This document shows, one piece after another, positions 37,137 to 44,662 of a DNA stretch of 64,000 nucleotides (position 1 is the stretch's first letter; each line of letters opens with the position of its first letter). A program made the translations under genes and the position numbers. The stretch comes from Moraxella sp. K1664 (GTDB lineage: Bacteria > Pseudomonadota > Gammaproteobacteria > Pseudomonadales > Moraxellaceae): NCBI RefSeq assembly GCF_039693965.1, contig NZ_CP155576.1, forward strand, positions 124,001 to 188,000, given 5' to 3'. The notes below the pieces were generated by a model, which saw only the letters and a program-made list of their open reading frames with translations, was not told the origin of the DNA and did not search any database.

Positions 37137-37406
37137 ATGTCTAAAACTTACGACGAAAAAGGCAATGAACTTGTTGCTAAAACCCAAAAACAAGGCTTGA
37201 TGAGCAGTGTTGTCCCTGCTTCTGTCCTTGGCTCTGTTGCTGTCATGGCAACTTCTGCCAATGCTGCAACTCTTGACTTGTCTTCTCTAACTACTGAGCT
37301 TCAAAGCGTTCAAACTGCCGTTGTCGGTGTTATCGCTGTTGCCATTACAATTGGTATCGCCATTGTCGGTTGGAAATGGGCTAAGCGTGCTTTATTCTCT
37401 GTCTAA
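37137..37406 (+). CDS. Major coat protein (pVIII-like)
   Basis: The 89-aa precursor has a ~43-residue N-terminal region ending in the signal-peptidase site 'TSANA|ATLDL'. The mature ~46-residue protein has an amphipathic start ('TLDLSSLTTELQSVQ'), one membrane helix ('VVGVIAVAITIGIAIVGW') and a basic C-terminus ('KWAKRALFSV') that would face the DNA. An Inovirus-type terminator follows. Confidence 0.9.
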   Translation: MSKTYDEKGNELVAKTQKQGLMSSVVPASVLGSVAVMATSANAATLDLSSLTTELQSVQTAVVGVIAVAITIGIAIVGWKWAKRALFSV

Positions 37407-37412
37407 TCAGAT

Positions 37413-37463
37413 TTTTTAGCACAATCACACTTGGGGACGCCTGAGTGTGATTTTCTAAAAAAT
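37413..37463 (+). terminator. Central phage terminator after the coat gene
   Basis: AATCACACT / AGTGTGATT stem, extended by outer ATTTTTTAG / CTAAAAAAT pairing. Filamentous phages place a terminator after gene VIII so that coat mRNA is abundant. Confidence 0.78.
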
Positions 37464-37478
37464 TTCAAGGGGTAAAAT

Positions 37479-37937
37479 ATGCTTACAAGTTTTTTAGGCG
37501 ATATTGTCAATCAGTTAAGATTCGTACTTTTTGCCATTGTTGGTATGACCGCTGTTGTCTTGACTTTATTTCTTACATTATTGTCTTACAAAAAATATCG
37601 TGAAGCCATGTTTATTCTTTATCCAAAGGCCACAGAAGATTTCATCCAATGGCAAAAAGAAAATGGCGATGACTTTGATAACATTAATGATTCTGCCCAG
37701 GCTTACATTAATGCCAAAAATGTCGCTGCTAAATTTGAAATGATGCATGGCAAAGAATACAGAAAAAACAACAATACTTTGAAGGTCGTATGGCTTATGA
37801 ATACTTTCAAAGACAAATCAAAGCACACGATAAAATTCGCTCCATGCCCATACAACCTGTTTATTATTCCGCCATTGACAAAATGGGCTACCGTGGATTT
37901 GATGATGATTTTATTTTTGGATGATTCAAAATGCTAA
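37479..37937 (+). CDS. Phage membrane protein with a frame break at A AAA AAC
   Basis: The zero frame (152 aa) has one membrane helix ('FVLFAIVGMTAVVLTLFLTL') and a polar helical part to about residue 97. There A AAA AAC (37763-37769) sits in slippery phase. The -1 frame continues in a more protein-like way ('YFEGRMAYEYFQRQIKAHDK' ... 'SAIDKMGYRGFDDDFIFG') and stops at 37924. The zero-frame tail looks random. Either a lost A or a -1 frameshift is implied. Position after the coat gene suggests a virion or assembly protein. Confidence 0.6.
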   Translation: MLTSFLGDIVNQLRFVLFAIVGMTAVVLTLFLTLLSYKKYREAMFILYPKATEDFIQWQKENGDDFDNINDSAQAYINAKNVAAKFEMMHGKEYRKNNNTLKVVWLMNTFKDKSKHTIKFAPCPYNLFIIPPLTKWATVDLMMILFLDDSKC

Positions 37938-38014
37938 TGAGTGCCGAACCCCATGTGCTAAATTGGATATTTCCAATCGTTACTACCATGATTTTCTATT
38001 TATTGGTTAAATAA
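37931..38014 (+). CDS. Tiny phage membrane protein, 27 aa
   Basis: ATG to TAA frame 'MLMSAEPHVLNWIFPIVTTM...' with one membrane helix, overlapping the end of the preceding zero frame. Size and character resemble pVII/pIX minor coat proteins. There is no independent support beyond position and hydrophobicity. Confidence 0.45.
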   Translation: MLMSAEPHVLNWIFPIVTTMIFYLLVK

Positions 38015-38025
38015 AAGGAATCCCC

Positions 38026-38121
38026 ATGCTACAAATAATCATCCGCATATTCTTACTATACTTACCCGCCATCCTTTTTTGGCTCGCTGTCATTGCTGGA
38101 TTATTTGGCTATGAACTATAA
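38026..38121 (+). CDS. Tiny phage membrane protein, 31 aa
   Basis: 'MLQIIIRIFLLYLPAILFWL...' is almost entirely a membrane helix. AAAAGGA lies 8 bases upstream, and its stop overlaps the start of the adsorption protein gene (ATGAACTATAA), indicating coupling. It is a minor coat protein candidate. Confidence 0.55.
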   Translation: MLQIIIRIFLLYLPAILFWLAVIAGLFGYEL

Positions 38122-39201
38122 TCGCCCAATCATCATTACACTGCTTGCTGTGCTGTCGCTTTGTGTCAGTACGTTAGCTCGTGCCGAACCTGCACCAGTG
38201 CTACCAACAACACCGCCCCCTGCAAATGACCCAATCTATCCAACCCCAACAAATCCGCCCCCTGGCGGATTGCCGACCACTGCCCCTAATGACCCAAAAC
38301 CCCCATCAAAAAAACCCCCATCAAAATGGGGAAAAGTAAAAGACAATCTAAAAAAAATTGCCAAGCCAAATCCCTATGAAATTGGGGTTGAGCTTGGCAT
38401 AATGGGACTTGGTGCATTAGTTGATCATCTGCTTGACCCTGCCAACAACGCCCCCCAAAAATACCCAGTCAATGGCTGTGGTCATAGCCACATGTATGGG
38501 GATATACGCATGGGCAAGGGCAAGCCCTTCGACTGGTATCCTAGCTTGGTTTGCGAAGATCGTGGACAAACCTACACAGTCCTTTATAAATCACCCTTGG
38601 GTAAGATTGGCACCTCATATAGAATGCAGTGTGCTAATGGCTTTGAGTTTTTCAACGTTTGCTATGACTACGATGTGATAAAACCACAACCCCAGCCACA
38701 ACCACAGCCAAGCCCAAATCCTGCTCCTGCTCCTGCTCCTGCGGTTGAGCCACAGCCAAGCCCGTCGCCTAGTCCTGCACCTGAGCCACAGCCAAAGCCT
38801 AGCCCACAGCCAAGCCCGTCGCCTAGTCCTGCACCACAGCCAAGCCCACAGCCAAGCCCACAGCCAAGCCCGTCGCCTAACGATAAGCCCCAAGACGAAA
38901 CCAAACCCTTTGAACTCCCAGAATTTTGTAAATGGGCTTCATGGTTTTGTGAAGGTGATTTAGATAAAAAAGATACTGACATTGATATTGATGAAATGCC
39001 AATACCCACAAACTCGATAAACATTAGTTTTGGTGGTTCATGCCCTACCCCCAAAATTTTTCATTTTCCATTGGTGGTCGCTCCATGGTATTTTCTATGT
39101 CTTTTGATTCACTTTGTAAAATTGCAACTTCATTTGGCGGCATTGTTAAAATCATATCAACAATCATCGCCGCTTATATTCTGACGGGTATTAAATCATG
39201 A
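38111..39201 (+). CDS. Adsorption protein (pIII/TspB-like), frame break near the 3' end
   Basis: Signal peptide ('ITLLAVLSLCVSTLARA'), Pro-rich linker, a domain with Cys ('CGHSHMYGDIRMGKGKPFDW', 'RMQCANGFEFFNVCYDYDV'), a long Pro/Gln/Ser repeat (about 195-258), then 'ELPEFCKWASWFCEG'. At the C5 run 39048-39052 the frame must shift -1 to reach the TspB-type tail 'FSFSIGGRSMVFSMSFDSLC' and membrane anchor 'IISTIIAAYILTGI', ending at 39201 and overlapping the next gene as ATGA. The uncorrected frame ends at 39184 with an implausible tail. Confidence 0.78.
38685..38880 (+). repeat. Pro-rich tandem codon repeat inside the adsorption gene
   Basis: Units such as CCACAGCCAAGCCCGTCGCC and CCTAGTCCTGCACC recur and encode (PQPSP)n and PSPAP strings. 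The repeat is a flexible stalk and is prone to length variation. Confidence 0.75.
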
Positions 39202-39491
39202 GATTTGCTGGCTTATCATCCCTTTTATCAAGGGTCTTGGACTCTTGGGGTTCAGGATTGTTAAAAAACGTTTTAGCGGGTGCTGGTCTTACATTTGGCA
39301 GTACTGTTGTAATGACTTCACTGGTTAATAGTTATGTTGCTCGCATTCGTTCAGATATTAATTTGATTCCTGATACTGTTCTTTCTTTTATGTCCATGTC
39401 TCAAATGGATTATGCTTTTTCGGTTATTTTATCCGCTCTTGTTTCTCGTGCTGCCATGAACTCAGCCGGCATTTTTCTTAAAAAGAAATAA
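39198..39491 (+). CDS. DUF2523-like minor coat protein (pVI-like)
   Basis: The 97-aa protein has two membrane segments ('VLAGAGLTFGSTVVMTSLVN' and 'DYAFSVILSALVSRAAM') and the DUF2523 pattern found directly after the adsorption gene in filamentous phages. Its start overlaps the corrected stop of that gene. The 83 bp that follow are unusually GC-rich (GGGCGGTGAGCGACGACAAC...) for this phage. Confidence 0.8.
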   Translation: MRFAGLSSLLSRVLDSWGSGLLKNVLAGAGLTFGSTVVMTSLVNSYVARIRSDINLIPDTVLSFMSMSQMDYAFSVILSALVSRAAMNSAGIFLKKK

Positions 39492-39574
39492 AGGGCGGTG
39501 AGCGACGACAACGACGTCAGGAGGCGGAGAAGCGAACCGCACGCCAAATCATTTAACTTAATTTGTGGTGAATT

Positions 39575-40627
39575 ATGATTACTTTAATTACTGGAACGCC
39601 CGGCTCTGGCAAAACCTTGTTTGCTGTTACAAAGATTTTACAATACGTTAAACAAAATCAAAAATTACTTGAACAAGGCAAAGAACCCCGCATGATTTAC
39701 GCCAATATAGACGGCTTAAACATAGATGGGGTAGAACCCGCCCCCATTGACTGGCGTGATACACCAGACGGTTCTGTGATATTTTATGATGAGATACAAC
39801 AGCTAGAACCCTACAAAAAATCTCGTTATGATAATGAGATTTGTGATGCCCTGCAAATACACCGTCACACGGGGCATGATATTTTTGGCATTACTCAATT
39901 TCCTGTATTGCTACATCCCAATTTTAGGGCGGTTGTTGGCATGCACCATCATTTACATCGGGGGTGGGGTCTATCATCAGCGACCATTTTTAATTGGGCT
40001 TATTGTGTTGATTCCCCAAATGCTCCAAGCAATAAAAAGTTAGCCGAACACACCGAACGCTTTAATTATGATAAAAGCGTTTATAAGTACTATAAATCAG
40101 CAACCATTCACACCCACAAAAAACGCATTCCCAAAAACTTATTTTTTATTATTTTGGGTGTGGTTTTATTTGGCTATTTTGCTGTCAAAATGCTATTTTT
40201 TAATGATAACTTTTTTTCTAAAATTTATGGCAATTCTACCAAAAAAACACAGCAAGATGATGCCATCAATTCAACATTTTCATTATCAACCGATAATCAA
40301 AACAGTTCACAAAGTGAATCAATCACTCAAAATAATGATAAACATCATCAAGATGAATTACACAACCGTCGCTTGTTTTTATACCAAAGGGATTTACCAG
40401 AAGATTACATCATCAGACGTCAAGACCCCATGTTACAAGTAAGGGGTGTTATGAAAATGGGTAATGATTGCATCGCATACAATTCTTATGGCGACCGCAT
40501 GACATTACCAATCAATGAATGTCTAGATTACATCAATAATGGCAAAGTTTATCGCTCTAACACAAATAGCTTTACCAATAATGCTGATTTTGATGCAACT
40601 CAAACCCAATCTGAAAATAGCTCTTGA
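39575..40627 (+). CDS. zot: Zot-like assembly ATPase (pI)
   Basis: The 350-aa protein starts with Walker A 'ITGTPGSGKTLFA' and has 'VIFYDEIQQLEPYKKSRYDN' (Walker B) and 'ALQIHRHTGHDIFGITQFP', the Zot domain. A membrane helix lies at about 190-208 ('NLFFIILGVVLFGYFAV'), followed by a periplasmic Asn/Ser-rich tail. It powers virion extrusion across the inner membrane with a secretin partner. Confidence 0.92.
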   Translation: MITLITGTPGSGKTLFAVTKILQYVKQNQKLLEQGKEPRMIYANIDGLNIDGVEPAPIDWRDTPDGSVIFYDEIQQLEPYKKSRYDNEICDALQIHRHTGHDIFGITQFPVLLHPNFRAVVGMHHHLHRGWGLSSATIFNWAYCVDSPNAPSNKKLAEHTERFNYDKSVYKYYKSATIHTHKKRIPKNLFFIILGVVLFGYFAVKMLFFNDNFFSKIYGNSTKKTQQDDAINSTFSLSTDNQNSSQSESITQNNDKHHQDELHNRRLFLYQRDLPEDYIIRRQDPMLQVRGVMKMGNDCIAYNSYGDRMTLPINECLDYINNGKVYRSNTNSFTNNADFDATQTQSENSS

Positions 40628-40652
40628 CTTATACCCCAATGGGTTATATAAT
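40624..40652 (+). promoter_or_regulatory. Toxin-antitoxin promoter with embedded operator
   Basis: TTGACT (40624-40629), 17-bp spacer and TATAAT (40647-40652) form a strong promoter. The spacer contains ACCCCAATGGGT (40633-40644), the same palindrome type as the four sites at 33260-33347. Confidence 0.8.
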
Positions 40653-40674
40653 ATCATCAAATTAGGAGCTACAA

Positions 40675-41013
40675 ATGCAGTTATTGACCTTTATTGAAAC
40701 CAATATTTTTACAAAAGCCATTAAAGAATTATTTGATGATGATGAATATCGCAAGATTCAAAATGAGCTGTTAAATGACCCACAAAAAGGGGATTTAATT
40801 CAAGGTACTGGTGGACTTAGAAAGATTCGTTTTGGTCGTAACAGTGGCAAGAGTAGCGGTGTTAGAATCTTATATTATTATACAGATGAATTTGGTCGCA
40901 TTTATCTGTTTGCGGTTTATCCAAAATCCGTCAAAGATAATATTACTAATGCTGAAAAAGCGGTTTTTAAAACCCTTATCACCATACTAAAACAGGAGCT
41001 TAAAAATGGATAA
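40675..41013 (+). CDS. RelE/HigB-type toxin
   Basis: The 112-aa protein has the RelE-superfamily pattern of HigB2-like toxins: 'QNELLNDPQKGDLIQGTGGL', 'RKIRFGRNSGKSSGVRILYY' and 'YLFAVYPKSVKDNITNAEK'. Members cut mRNA on the ribosome. AGGAG lies upstream. The toxin precedes the antitoxin, as in higBA. Confidence 0.85.
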   Translation: MQLLTFIETNIFTKAIKELFDDDEYRKIQNELLNDPQKGDLIQGTGGLRKIRFGRNSGKSSGVRILYYYTDEFGRIYLFAVYPKSVKDNITNAEKAVFKTLITILKQELKNG

Positions 41014-41287
41014 GCAACTATTTGATGACATCGTCGCTTCTATGAATGAAGCCATTGCCATTACAAAGGGCGAAATTGCCCCAAGTCGTACATTCACCTA
41101 TGAACGCCCAAACATCAAAGACATTCGGGCAAAAACAGGGCTATCACAAACCCAGTTCGCCCAGAAGCTACATATTAGCCCTAAAACGCTTAGAAACTGG
41201 GAACAGGGCATTAGAACACCAACAGGCCCAGCCATTACCCTAATTAGATTGCTTGACAAAAACCCTGATTTAATTAGCATGGCTTAA
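41006..41287 (+). CDS. HTH antitoxin (HigA/NadS-like)
   Basis: The 93-aa protein has a C-terminal XRE HTH ('IRAKTGLSQTQFAQKLHISP', 'TLRNWEQGIRTPTGPA') after an N-terminal toxin-binding part. It overlaps the toxin gene by 8 bp. It would neutralise the toxin and repress the operon promoter. Lying beside the integrase, the pair may stabilise the prophage. Confidence 0.87.
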   Translation: MDKQLFDDIVASMNEAIAITKGEIAPSRTFTYERPNIKDIRAKTGLSQTQFAQKLHISPKTLRNWEQGIRTPTGPAITLIRLLDKNPDLISMA

Positions 41288-41336
41288 CTTATTCTGTTTT
41301 GCGGTGTAATGTCGCACCGTAAAACAGGTTAAATCT

Positions 41337-42161
41337 ATGAATTTTGAAAAGCTATCTGATATCATCAAATACTATCAGACTTATCATTTAACAAAGTATA
41401 AATACACCTATCGGCTTGCACTGCTTGCCCCATTTGATGATTACCCATTATCCACGCTCCGCCGTGCTGATGTCAAAAAATGGGCGTTACAACGCCAACA
41501 GCAGGTATCCAATGCGACCGTAAATAAAGAAATTGCCTTTTGTCGTGCTGCGATAAATCGGGCTTCTACTGACTTTGAAGTCACCTTAAACAACCCATTT
41601 ACCAATGTCAAATACATTGAATCTGATACAATCCCTAATTATCTGACTTATCAAGAGTACGAACGCTTACTAAGTGCAAGTCTTGAATTTGATAATACAG
41701 ATTTACATGATTTCATCATCTTGCTTGTCATGACTGGATGTCGCCAGTCCGAAGTTTTAACGCTTAAATGGGCAAATGTACACTTGGATAAACACCAATT
41801 TATCGTAAGAAATACGCTAAGTAAATCAAGACGTACCATGTACAAATATTTGAATGATTCCGCTTATCAGGTGCTAAAAAACCGCCTTGCCAATAAACAA
41901 GGCGATTATGTTTTTACCAATCCCAAAACGGGCGAAAATATCAAATCATTCAACAAGGGTTGGCAACTCTGTAAAAAGCGTGCTGGCATTAACTGCCGTA
42001 TGCATGATTTACGCCACACTTACGCAAGCTGGCTTGTTCAAAAAGGCGTACCAATTTATACAGTCAAAGAGTTATTAGGTCATGGCGACATATCAAGCAC
42101 TCAACGCTATGCACATCTGGACTACTCTACCAAGCTACAAGCCGTCGATTTAATCGGCTAA
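41337..42161 (+). CDS. int: Phage tyrosine integrase
   Basis: The 274-aa protein has an N-terminal SAM-like core-binding domain (1-95) and a catalytic domain with Arg in 'MTGCRQSEVLTLKW', His-x-x-Arg in 'MHDLRHTYASWL', His in 'LLGHGDISSTQRYAH' and the nucleophilic Tyr in that last motif. It ends 85 bp before attR, the standard place. It would recombine attP with the tRNA-Arg 3' end. Integrases of this class are uncommon in filamentous phages, most of which use host XerCD. Confidence 0.93.
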   Translation: MNFEKLSDIIKYYQTYHLTKYKYTYRLALLAPFDDYPLSTLRRADVKKWALQRQQQVSNATVNKEIAFCRAAINRASTDFEVTLNNPFTNVKYIESDTIPNYLTYQEYERLLSASLEFDNTDLHDFIILLVMTGCRQSEVLTLKWANVHLDKHQFIVRNTLSKSRRTMYKYLNDSAYQVLKNRLANKQGDYVFTNPKTGENIKSFNKGWQLCKKRAGINCRMHDLRHTYASWLVQKGVPIYTVKELLGHGDISSTQRYAHLDYSTKLQAVDLIG

Positions 42162-42246
42162 TCTTAACAAAAAAACTTATCTCCAATTTATCCACAAATA
42201 CCCGTGGATAAATTGGGGTTAAAAATTTAACAATTTTTAACCAACT

Positions 42247-42291
42247 CTCCGAAGCTGAAGGTCGTGGGTTCAATTCCCGCCAGGCACGCCA
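42247..42291 (+). other. attR
   Basis: A 45-bp copy of the tRNA-Arg 3' end, with TG in place of CA near its ninth base. No tRNA 5' half is present, so it is not a functional tRNA. Confidence 0.92.
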
Positions 42292-42303
42292 TTTATTTAT
42301 CAT

Positions 42304-42332
42304 AAAAAACACGCCCAAAAGCGTGTTTTTTT
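42304..42332. terminator. gloA terminator
   Basis: AAAAAACACGC / GCGTGTTTTTT form an 11-bp stem next to the gloA stop. Confidence 0.82.
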
Positions 42333-42336
42333 GTGT

Positions 42337-42870
42337 TTAGCCTTTTAGCTCAATAATCTCTACCCAATAGCCGTCTGGGTCTTTGATAAAGGCGATGTCT
42401 TTCATGCTACCGTCTTCGGGGCGTTTTTGGAATACGACATTATTCTCATCAAACCACGCTACCGCCTCTGCCAAATCAGGCACGGCAAAGCAAATATGTC
42501 CAAAGCCTCTGGGGTCGCTGTTGCCGTCATGATAGCTAAAATCAGCATCATTTTCGGTGCCGTAGTTGTGCGTAAGTTCTAGAATACCGCGTTGGCGAGA
42601 GACATAAGCGGTCAGGTTCTCTGTGGCAGGCAAATTCTCACGCTCATCTTTGGTCAATTTTGCCAAAAAATATAGGTCAAATTTGGCATCAGGGAATTGA
42701 CTGTGGCGTAATAGGGTCATTCCAAGCACGCCAGTATAGAATTCTAGTGATTTGGTAGGGTCTTTGATACGTAGCATGGTGTGATTAAAAGTAAAGTTCT
42801 CAGATGCTGTTGGAATGTCTTTGACACCATCAGCGGTCAAGGCTTGGTCAGGCTGGGGTATGAAAGTCAT
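42337..42870 (-). CDS. gloA: Lactoylglutathione lyase (glyoxalase I)
   Basis: The 177-aa protein has the glyoxalase I fold with metal ligands in 'FNHTMLRIKD' (His), 'GILELTHNYGTE' (Glu), 'RGFGHICFAV' (His) and 'YWVEIIELKG' (Glu). It converts the methylglyoxal-glutathione adduct to S-lactoylglutathione. ATG at 42870 is chosen because GGAG lies 8 bases upstream; the ATG at 42882 is part of that site. Confidence 0.95.
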   Translation of the reverse strand: MTFIPQPDQALTADGVKDIPTASENFTFNHTMLRIKDPTKSLEFYTGVLGMTLLRHSQFPDAKFDLYFLAKLTKDERENLPATENLTAYVSRQRGILELTHNYGTENDADFSYHDGNSDPRGFGHICFAVPDLAEAVAWFDENNVVFQKRPEDGSMKDIAFIKDPDGYWVEIIELKG

Positions 42871-42985
42871 TAATTTCTCCATTTAGGTTGATATTTGATT
42901 GACATTTAATCGATAAAACACTTAGTTGGGATAAGGCAACAAGATTTTGCCACATCGGTAGATTTTAATAAACCTATTGATAAAA

Positions 42986-43609
42986 TCATTCAAAAAAGTT
43001 CACTTTACCAGTGGCAACATCATACTCTGCACCGACAATGGTCAATCGTCCGCCATTGACCATATCCTCCAAACTGCGTGAGCCTGATTTTAATTGGCTA
43101 ACCGACAGTCTTACATTGGCACGCACAGCACGGTCAATAAACTCATCCATATCTATCTCGTTGCCATCTGCGGTTAATATCTCATGTAGATTGTATACAC
43201 TGGGGCGGATTCTGTCAACAATGGATTGTAAATTGGGCGAATAATACTGCTCAGGGTTGATGAGTGTTTCCACGCATGCTGTTACCGCACCACAGTGGCT
43301 ATGTCCAAGCACAACAACAAGTTCGGTACCGAATTTTTCAGCAGCAAACTCTACCGAACCGATCTGACTTGGGGCAACCACATTACCCGCCACTCGGATC
43401 ACAAACATTTCGCCCAATTTTTGATCAAAAATCAACTCCACAGGCACACGAGCATCCGAACATCCTAAGATAATCGCTGATGGTAACTGCTCTTCTACCA
43501 ATATGGGCGGGGGTTGGTAATGTTCTTTGGCGTTTTTGATTTTTTCAATATAACGCAAATTGCCCGCTTTTAATTGTGCTAACACCGCTTGGGCGTTTAA
43601 ATTTTTCAT
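42986..43609 (-). CDS. Beta-class carbonic anhydrase
   Basis: The 207-aa protein has zinc ligands in 'ILGCSDARVP' (Cys, Asp-Arg pair) and 'VLGHSHCGAVTA' (His, Cys), plus 'MFVIRVAGNVVAPSQIGSVE'. It interconverts CO2 and bicarbonate in the cytoplasm. AAGGAG precedes the ATG; 32 bp separate it from the gene upstream, so the two may be cotranscribed. Confidence 0.95.
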   Translation of the reverse strand: MKNLNAQAVLAQLKAGNLRYIEKIKNAKEHYQPPPILVEEQLPSAIILGCSDARVPVELIFDQKLGEMFVIRVAGNVVAPSQIGSVEFAAEKFGTELVVVLGHSHCGAVTACVETLINPEQYYSPNLQSIVDRIRPSVYNLHEILTADGNEIDMDEFIDRAVRANVRLSVSQLKSGSRSLEDMVNGGRLTIVGAEYDVATGKVNFFE

Positions 43610-43641
43610 TCCAACTCCTTGTTAGCTCTGCCATATGCTCA

Positions 43642-44625
43642 TCACTCATCACCTGGAATGGCAGATGTGTCTACACCAGACATGGATGGTGCTGGTGCCA
43701 AATCAGCAATATTTGCACTTTGGACAGGCTGTTCAGGCTTAGGCTCAGCTTGTTGTGGCTTGGTCTCGCTGCTTGTACTCGGCTTAGACTGCTCTGGTAT
43801 CTCTTTGGGGATGATGGTTGGTGGCATTTTGGGCTGTTCGCCAACATCAGGCTTGCCAGATTTTGCATTGGGCTTGGTATTTGGCTTGGCTTCTTCGCCA
43901 AAATCAGCAATATTCTCTTCTTTAACTGCCTTAGGCTTGACCGTCTCTTGACTGCTCTCTTCTTTTGGTGCTTCGGCAGGGATTTCTTTTTTGGTGGGTT
44001 GTAATTTTACCGAACGGGGTGCTTCTTCAGAAAAATCCACAAACGTCTCTGGACGTTCATAGTTATCCACCATGCTCACATAGCGACCCATTTCTTCAGG
44101 CATGGGTGTCACGCTTTTTGGCAGTCCAAAATCTATCACTCTTATCGTCCCCAATGCTTCTTGGGTGCTACCCATGATGCCATAGGTTAGGATATAACGT
44201 TGTTCGTTATTGGCATTATGATAGCGAAAATAAGCAAATTTTTCACGGTCGCTCCGCCCTTTGAGATATTCGGTAATAATCTCATTTTGAGCCACGTCCA
44301 TCACTTGCACCGTCCAACGTTTTTTGTTATCTTCAAAAAACTTCTTGCCTTTAAACTCAGCAGGATAATTACGCAAATCTCGCACCACCGTCGCAAAATC
44401 AATGGGTGGCACTTCCTTGGAGAGTTCATTTAAATTGTCAATGGTCACCGGCAAAGCAAAGTCCTCTGCAACCGCTTGGGTTTTTTGACGCTCTTTGGCA
44501 GTCGCTGGCGTGCCATGGGAGAGCGACATTAAGAACCACAATATCAACATGATGCCTGCCATGACAAGCCACATCACCGTCTGTCTTCTGGACTTTTTGT
44601 TAATCATCGATACACTTTGGGTCAT
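43642..44625 (-). CDS. Single-pass membrane protein with disordered tail
   Basis: The 327-aa protein has one membrane helix (about 18-36), a folded domain (60-200; 'IDFATVVRDLRNYPAEFKGK', 'WTVQVMDVAQNEIITEYLKG', 'AYFRYHNANNEQRYILTYGI') and a Pro/Lys/Glu-rich tail in which 'ENIADFGEEAKP' and 'ANIADLAPAP' recur. I recognise no family. It lies between aroB and carbonic anhydrase, near where many gamma-proteobacteria carry a DamX/SPOR gene, but no SPOR domain is visible. Confidence 0.6.
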   Translation of the reverse strand: MTQSVSMINKKSRRQTVMWLVMAGIMLILWFLMSLSHGTPATAKERQKTQAVAEDFALPVTIDNLNELSKEVPPIDFATVVRDLRNYPAEFKGKKFFEDNKKRWTVQVMDVAQNEIITEYLKGRSDREKFAYFRYHNANNEQRYILTYGIMGSTQEALGTIRVIDFGLPKSVTPMPEEMGRYVSMVDNYERPETFVDFSEEAPRSVKLQPTKKEIPAEAPKEESSQETVKPKAVKEENIADFGEEAKPNTKPNAKSGKPDVGEQPKMPPTIIPKEIPEQSKPSTSSETKPQQAEPKPEQPVQSANIADLAPAPSMSGVDTSAIPGDE

Positions 44626-44662
44626 GGTTTTGCCTTGTTATGTAAATTAATTAAAAACAATA

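Larger units (their letters stand above)
32945..42291 (+). mobile_element. Filamentous (inovirus) prophage, tRNA-Arg integrated
   Basis: The element is bounded by 45-bp direct repeats (attL 32945-32989, attR 42247-42291, two mismatches), giving a 9302-bp unit. The order (repressor on the minus strand, accessory genes, origin, Rep_trans initiator, ssDNA-binding candidate, small coat genes, terminator, adsorption protein, DUF2523, Zot) matches Neisseria MDA/Nf phages. It differs from them in having a toxin-antitoxin pair and a tyrosine integrase next to attR. No pIV secretin is encoded. Confidence 0.93.

Noticed and set aside
38685-38880. Possible CRISPR-like repeat array
   Set aside because: The units are short, contiguous, without spacers, and encode a Pro-rich stalk in frame. 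No CRISPR array or cas gene is seen anywhere in the window.
38615-39054. Minus-strand ORFs rich in Trp/Arg or Gly/Leu opposite the adsorption gene
   Set aside because: They are the reverse reading of the Pro/Gln/Ser codon repeat and have no independent support.
39492-39574. GC-rich stretch between the DUF2523 and zot genes as an RNA gene
   Set aside because: It is compositionally odd, but I could not fold a convincing structure or match it to a known RNA.
42247-42291. Second tRNA-Arg gene
   Set aside because: Only the 3' half is present; no D-arm or 5' acceptor strand precedes it, so it is attR.
42127-42318. Minus-strand 63-aa ORF across attR
   Set aside because: It is read through the antisense of the tRNA-derived att core and overlaps the integrase gene. 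It matters only as the possible tail of the regulator in circular phage DNA.
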